Under the pieces are notes generated by a model. The model saw nothing but the letters and a program-made list of their open reading frames with translations, was not told the DNA's origin and did not search any database. 35,692 bases of DNA, from positions 144,384 to 180,075 of the forward strand of contig NW_003124901.1 of NCBI RefSeq assembly GCF_000003605.2, read 5' to 3'. The position numbers and the translations under genes are program-made. Within the stretch, counting starts at the first letter, position 1; each line of letters opens with the position of its first letter. Source of the stretch: Saccoglossus kowalevskii (lineage: Eukaryota; Hemichordata; Enteropneusta; Harrimaniidae). Below, piece after piece: positions 33,870 to 35,692 of the stretch.

Positions 33870-35692
33870 CCCCATAACATCAAGGGAAATTTAATGGAAT
33901 ACTTTTTTGATTAGAAATCCCCGGGATACATGGAACAAGTGAAGAACAGTTTTTGTTGTCAATGCGACACTCACTTATAAGGTTAAATAATATCGAATTA
34001 GAACCAAGGGCGAAAACTACTTTGTGTTGACCACACATGTATGCTATTCGTTTTTTTTGCGAAAATATGTTATGAATTTATTAGTGGAGTTTTGTTGCAA
34101 TGTATTTAGTTGCGTTCAGAAGAAAATAACTGAAATATAATTGGAAAAGATATATATAGTTCCATAATCAACACATCTTTATTAAGGAAATTAAAGCAAT
34201 TTTCAAATGTTGTTCTACCGAGCATGTTGCTGCGCATATATGCAATGCATTATGAGAGAGAACTTCAAATTTTACACAACTGAGCATGTTACTCTGCATA
34301 TATGCAATATATTATGATGATGGTTTTCCTATTGTATATATTGAAAATTACGATTTGTATCAATAATAATATAATATAATATAATAAAATTCATCTCACG
34401 TCACCCAGCAAACTTTTGTAATATAAAAAAACTATTGCAAAACTGCAAAATACGGATTTTTAATGACAGTTTGTTTGTCGACAAATTAATCTGGCGAACC
34501 CATTTGTTTTTAATTTCCGGTATTCTAATGGTATAAACCCATAAAAATAAATAAATAAATATGAAGAGAACAACATATACACATAATTTACAATATCAAT
34601 ACCGCAATGCACAGATTGCATACATTTTGAGGGTACAATTGCCGGTATTTTCACGCACACATACTGTCAATATTGGAGCCCCCGAATATGCGCGTGTGCG
34701 TGCTACACCAGATAGCGTCAAACACATCCCGATGAAAGCGGATTATATTGAATCCGTTGCCACGTGCCAATCCCGTCTAATCACCATTAATGCAGATTTA
34801 TTTTCACCATGCGGCCAACATTCCACGTCGTTCATGAAGCGTGCAAAGATTGGATTTCCCGTACAACACACTTTATTGATTGGCGAACGACTCCCTATAA
34901 CGGCTTTGCTATATCTACCATTTGTCTGATATAACGTATACCTAATGTGTCAACACATTATCGATATCCAGGCCAGGGTACACTTAATTAAATAAATAAA
35001 TGTAAACTGACATCTATCATTGGTTTCAGAAAGCCGAAGGTATTAGTAACTGTATCATACCAAACTAACATACACAACTGTTTTCTGATTAAAATTATAA
35101 AATTCGAGACAAATAATTGCATTTACTGTAAGAAATTTGGCACGTATTAGTGACATGCAACAATTCATAACAAACATAAAATTGTTATCTAGCAACTTTA
35201 TGCATCTTATACATATTGTGACGTCATAATCGGTTTTATATGTAATAATTAACAGTCACGTGATCGTATCTCTGATTTACCACGCGGTCGCCATTTCGTT
35301 ATCGTTATTAGATCTCTTTGTACGTCATCGTTACGTGAATATGAAACGTCGATCAATTCCTTGTTTTTAAAAATAACTAATACATTCCAGAAAAGTCTAC
35401 AATTGACGTAATCAAGCTTGTACAGCTGTCTGCGTAGTATTTATATTACCAAATTTGATAATTTTAGAAATTTCAACGAATTTGATGTTAGGATCCAATG
35501 CATTAGGGTCCATCGTTGCATGCTGTATATATACGTGATTTCGTACAATAGCAGGACATGAGTATTAACAGTAGAATTATACGTTGTTGTTTAACCATAA
35601 TCGAATTAATTACGATGCCAATTGGATTAAAAAATCCTATGGAGCTCAGAAGGAGTACTATTTATAATATTAGTATTTAGCATGATCAGAGT
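33870..35692. other. Non-coding stretch, no gene recognised
   Basis: It contains the tandem duplication at 34215-34317, a short (ATAAT)n tract at about 34364-34386, and TGACGTCA and TCACGTGA at 35219-35226 and 35256-35263. A 122-codon frame at 34561-34929 has no protein-like motif. GAAATGGCGACCGCG on the minus strand at about 35290 has a good start context but stops after five codons unless spliced. Confidence 0.45.
34215..34317. repeat. Two-copy tandem repeat of about 65 bp
   Basis: The GAGCATGTTGCTGCGCATAT block with GCAATGCATTATGA recurs as GAGCATGTTACTCTGCATAT with GCAATATATTATGA. Confidence 0.75.

Noticed and set aside
34561-34929. 122-codon plus-strand frame
   Set aside because: No motif, start context or splice support; length is not unusual for chance in this sequence.

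Overview
The window looks like nuclear DNA from an animal, probably a marine or other aquatic invertebrate. It is AT-rich (about 35-37% GC by eye), very gene-poor, has GT-AG introns, and is full of short inverted-repeat transposons and many unrelated minisatellites. Nothing points to a bacterium, virus or organelle. I cannot name the species.

The one gene I can support in full lies on the minus strand at 6960-9936. It has three coding exons (9936-8462, 8062-7909, 7697-6960) whose splice sites and phases all agree, giving a 788-residue protein. It belongs to the GRDP-like family (DUF1399, glycine-rich domain-containing proteins), known mainly from plants and also present in some invertebrates. 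The N-terminal part carries two D-x-x-x-IWHxHxLxPHxY motifs, and the C-terminus is an 11-cysteine Gly/Cys tail of GGC and GGGC units. A 3' splice site just before the ATG implies an upstream non-coding exon. Three pentanucleotide arrays sit in the two introns beside the middle exon.

About 1.6-2.1 kb upstream of that gene, at 11569-12033, is an array of about 14 units of 34 bp, in part organised as 68-bp dimers. Nearly every unit carries one or two ACGT-core sites of the ATF/CREB type. Next to it (12363-12678, minus strand) is a candidate coding exon interrupted by a 125-bp TTAA-flanked transposon. Insert plus target duplication is exactly 129 bp, so the frame is kept, but the insert brings a stop codon.

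The rest (1-6.9 kb, 12.7-35.7 kb) is mostly non-coding. It holds two families of TTAA-flanked MITEs with similar ends (13040-13283, 25212-25370 and 32084-32241; 12522-12646 and 19160-19548, the last containing a 278-bp assembly gap). It also holds TA-flanked elements (21006-21216, 23528-23708, 29909-30682), a perfect 36-bp inverted repeat (33670-33863), a dispersed element with a 3' hairpin inside a 48-51-bp satellite (15885-16168), further tandem arrays (22265-22455, 25565-25960, 34215-34317) and several microsatellites. A few isolated candidate exons (4623-4658, 29429-29579, 19765-19992, 31261-31572) are reported at low confidence.
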